Origin: Actinomycetales bacterium
GTDB taxonomy: Bacteria > Actinomycetota > Actinomycetes > Propionibacteriales > Nocardioidaceae
DNA length: 6,357 bases
Direction of reading: 5' to 3'
Assembly (NCBI GenBank): GCA_012513165.1
Contig: JAAZCT010000157.1
Span: forward strand, 1 to 6,357
In this document: positions 5,968-6,357 of the stretch, in pieces
Position numbering within the stretch: position 1 is the stretch's first letter
How the letters are laid out: each line of letters starts with the position of its first letter
Notes under the pieces: model-generated
What the model was told of the DNA's origin: nothing
The model's input: the letters and a program-made list of their open reading frames with translations, nothing else
Databases searched by the model: none
Program-made: the position numbers and the translations under genes

Positions 5968-6240
5968 AATGCCATCCTCTACTCAAAAGGTAACGGCATC
6001 AAACTAGGGACTGCTCAGTTGTCCGACGAAGAACGCACCACCATCACCAACTCTTGCTCCCATAAGCGCATACCGGCGCGCTGCCACCTGGGGGTAGGGG
6101 TTACTCGCTGCGGGCTCGCCTCTGCGCCCTGCGGCACGGCCGAGGCAAAACGCGCAGTCTTGTGTTGCCGCCTCGATGTCGCACATAACTTGATCCTGCC
6201 ATGTGGTGGTCAGACATCTCGGCTCTTGTCATGGTTTTAA
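5968..6240. other. Unexplained intergenic stretch without a credible gene
   Basis: About 270 bases between the transposase relic and the right-edge promoter region. Short open frames exist on both strands (for example a 60-codon minus-strand frame ending at 6004 and a plus-strand frame through 5809-6240), but they are rich in Cys, Arg and Ser, have no ribosome sites and resemble no family I know. No tRNA, riboswitch or repeat array is evident. It may be further decayed mobile DNA. Confidence 0.4.
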
Positions 6241-6287
6241 TGTATTGAGCGGGCATTCGGGGCGGGTAGTTGAACGGGCAAGAACCG

Positions 6288-6357
6288 CTTACACGTTGCG
6301 GAAATGTGTTAAGTTTTCTCCAAATTTTTAACGCGTTGTGCCGATCTGTTGAAAGGG
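6288..6357 (+). promoter_or_regulatory. Candidate promoter and ribosome site for a plus-strand gene beyond the right edge
   Basis: CTTACA (6288-6293, four of six matches to TTGACA) is followed after 16 bases by TAAGTT (6310-6315, TAnnnT). Local sequence from 6301 to 6331 is AT-rich compared with the rest of the window. The window ends with GAAAGGG (6351-6357), a good Shine-Dalgarno that has no start codon yet, so a gene probably begins within about ten bases past the edge. A perfect palindrome, AACGCGTT (6330-6337), lies in the presumed leader. Confidence 0.45.

Noticed and set aside
6004..6186. A 60-codon minus-strand open frame upstream of the transposase relic
   Set aside because: No ribosome site and no family likeness. 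It could be a remnant but nothing supports a gene.
5809..6240. A 143-codon plus-strand open frame
   Set aside because: It has unusually many Cys and Arg, no ribosome site, no recognisable domain, and it runs antisense through the likely transposase relic.
1..6357. CRISPR arrays, toxin-antitoxin pairs, phage defence genes or other new systems
   Set aside because: No regular repeat-spacer pattern is visible and all well-supported genes are metabolic or small membrane proteins of known families.

Overview
This window looks like chromosomal DNA of a moderately high-GC actinobacterium (Actinomycetota). The evidence is the style of the encoded proteins (actinobacterial PurS, PurQ, PurC, a SHOCT membrane protein and a small GCN5-like acetyltransferase), frequent GTG starts, and two genes whose TAnnnT -10 boxes sit exactly six bases before the start codon, as in leaderless actinobacterial mRNAs. 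I cannot name the genus.

Layout, left to right. A 5' gene fragment for a small holin-family membrane protein runs off the left edge on the minus strand. Before it, on the same strand, is a two-helix membrane protein with a C-terminal SHOCT domain. Next come three overlapping minus-strand genes read right to left: purS, purQ and a small acetyltransferase. A short divergent intergenic region separates purS from a plus-strand UDP-glucose 6-dehydrogenase gene. That gene converges, 13 bases apart, on a minus-strand acyl-CoA synthetase gene. Minus-strand purC lies upstream of the synthetase. The last ~600 bases hold the purC promoter region, what looks like a decayed N-terminal piece of an insertion-sequence transposase, a stretch I cannot explain, and promoter-like and ribosome-binding sequences at the right edge that probably serve a plus-strand gene beginning outside the window.

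Three genes belong to de novo purine synthesis. PurS and PurQ are two subunits of the three-part FGAM synthase (the large PurL is not in the window), and PurC acts later, making SAICAR. All three lie on the minus strand in pathway-operon order, but the synthetase and the oppositely oriented dehydrogenase separate purC from purSQ, which suggests an interrupted pur cluster. The dehydrogenase (UDP-glucuronate supply for cell-surface glycans) and the acyl-CoA synthetase (fatty or carboxylic acid activation) have no obvious link to purines.

I found no new defence, mobile or RNA system here. The most interesting points are the leaderless-type starts, the overlapping divergent purS/ugd promoters, the split pur cluster, and the transposase fossil beside purC.
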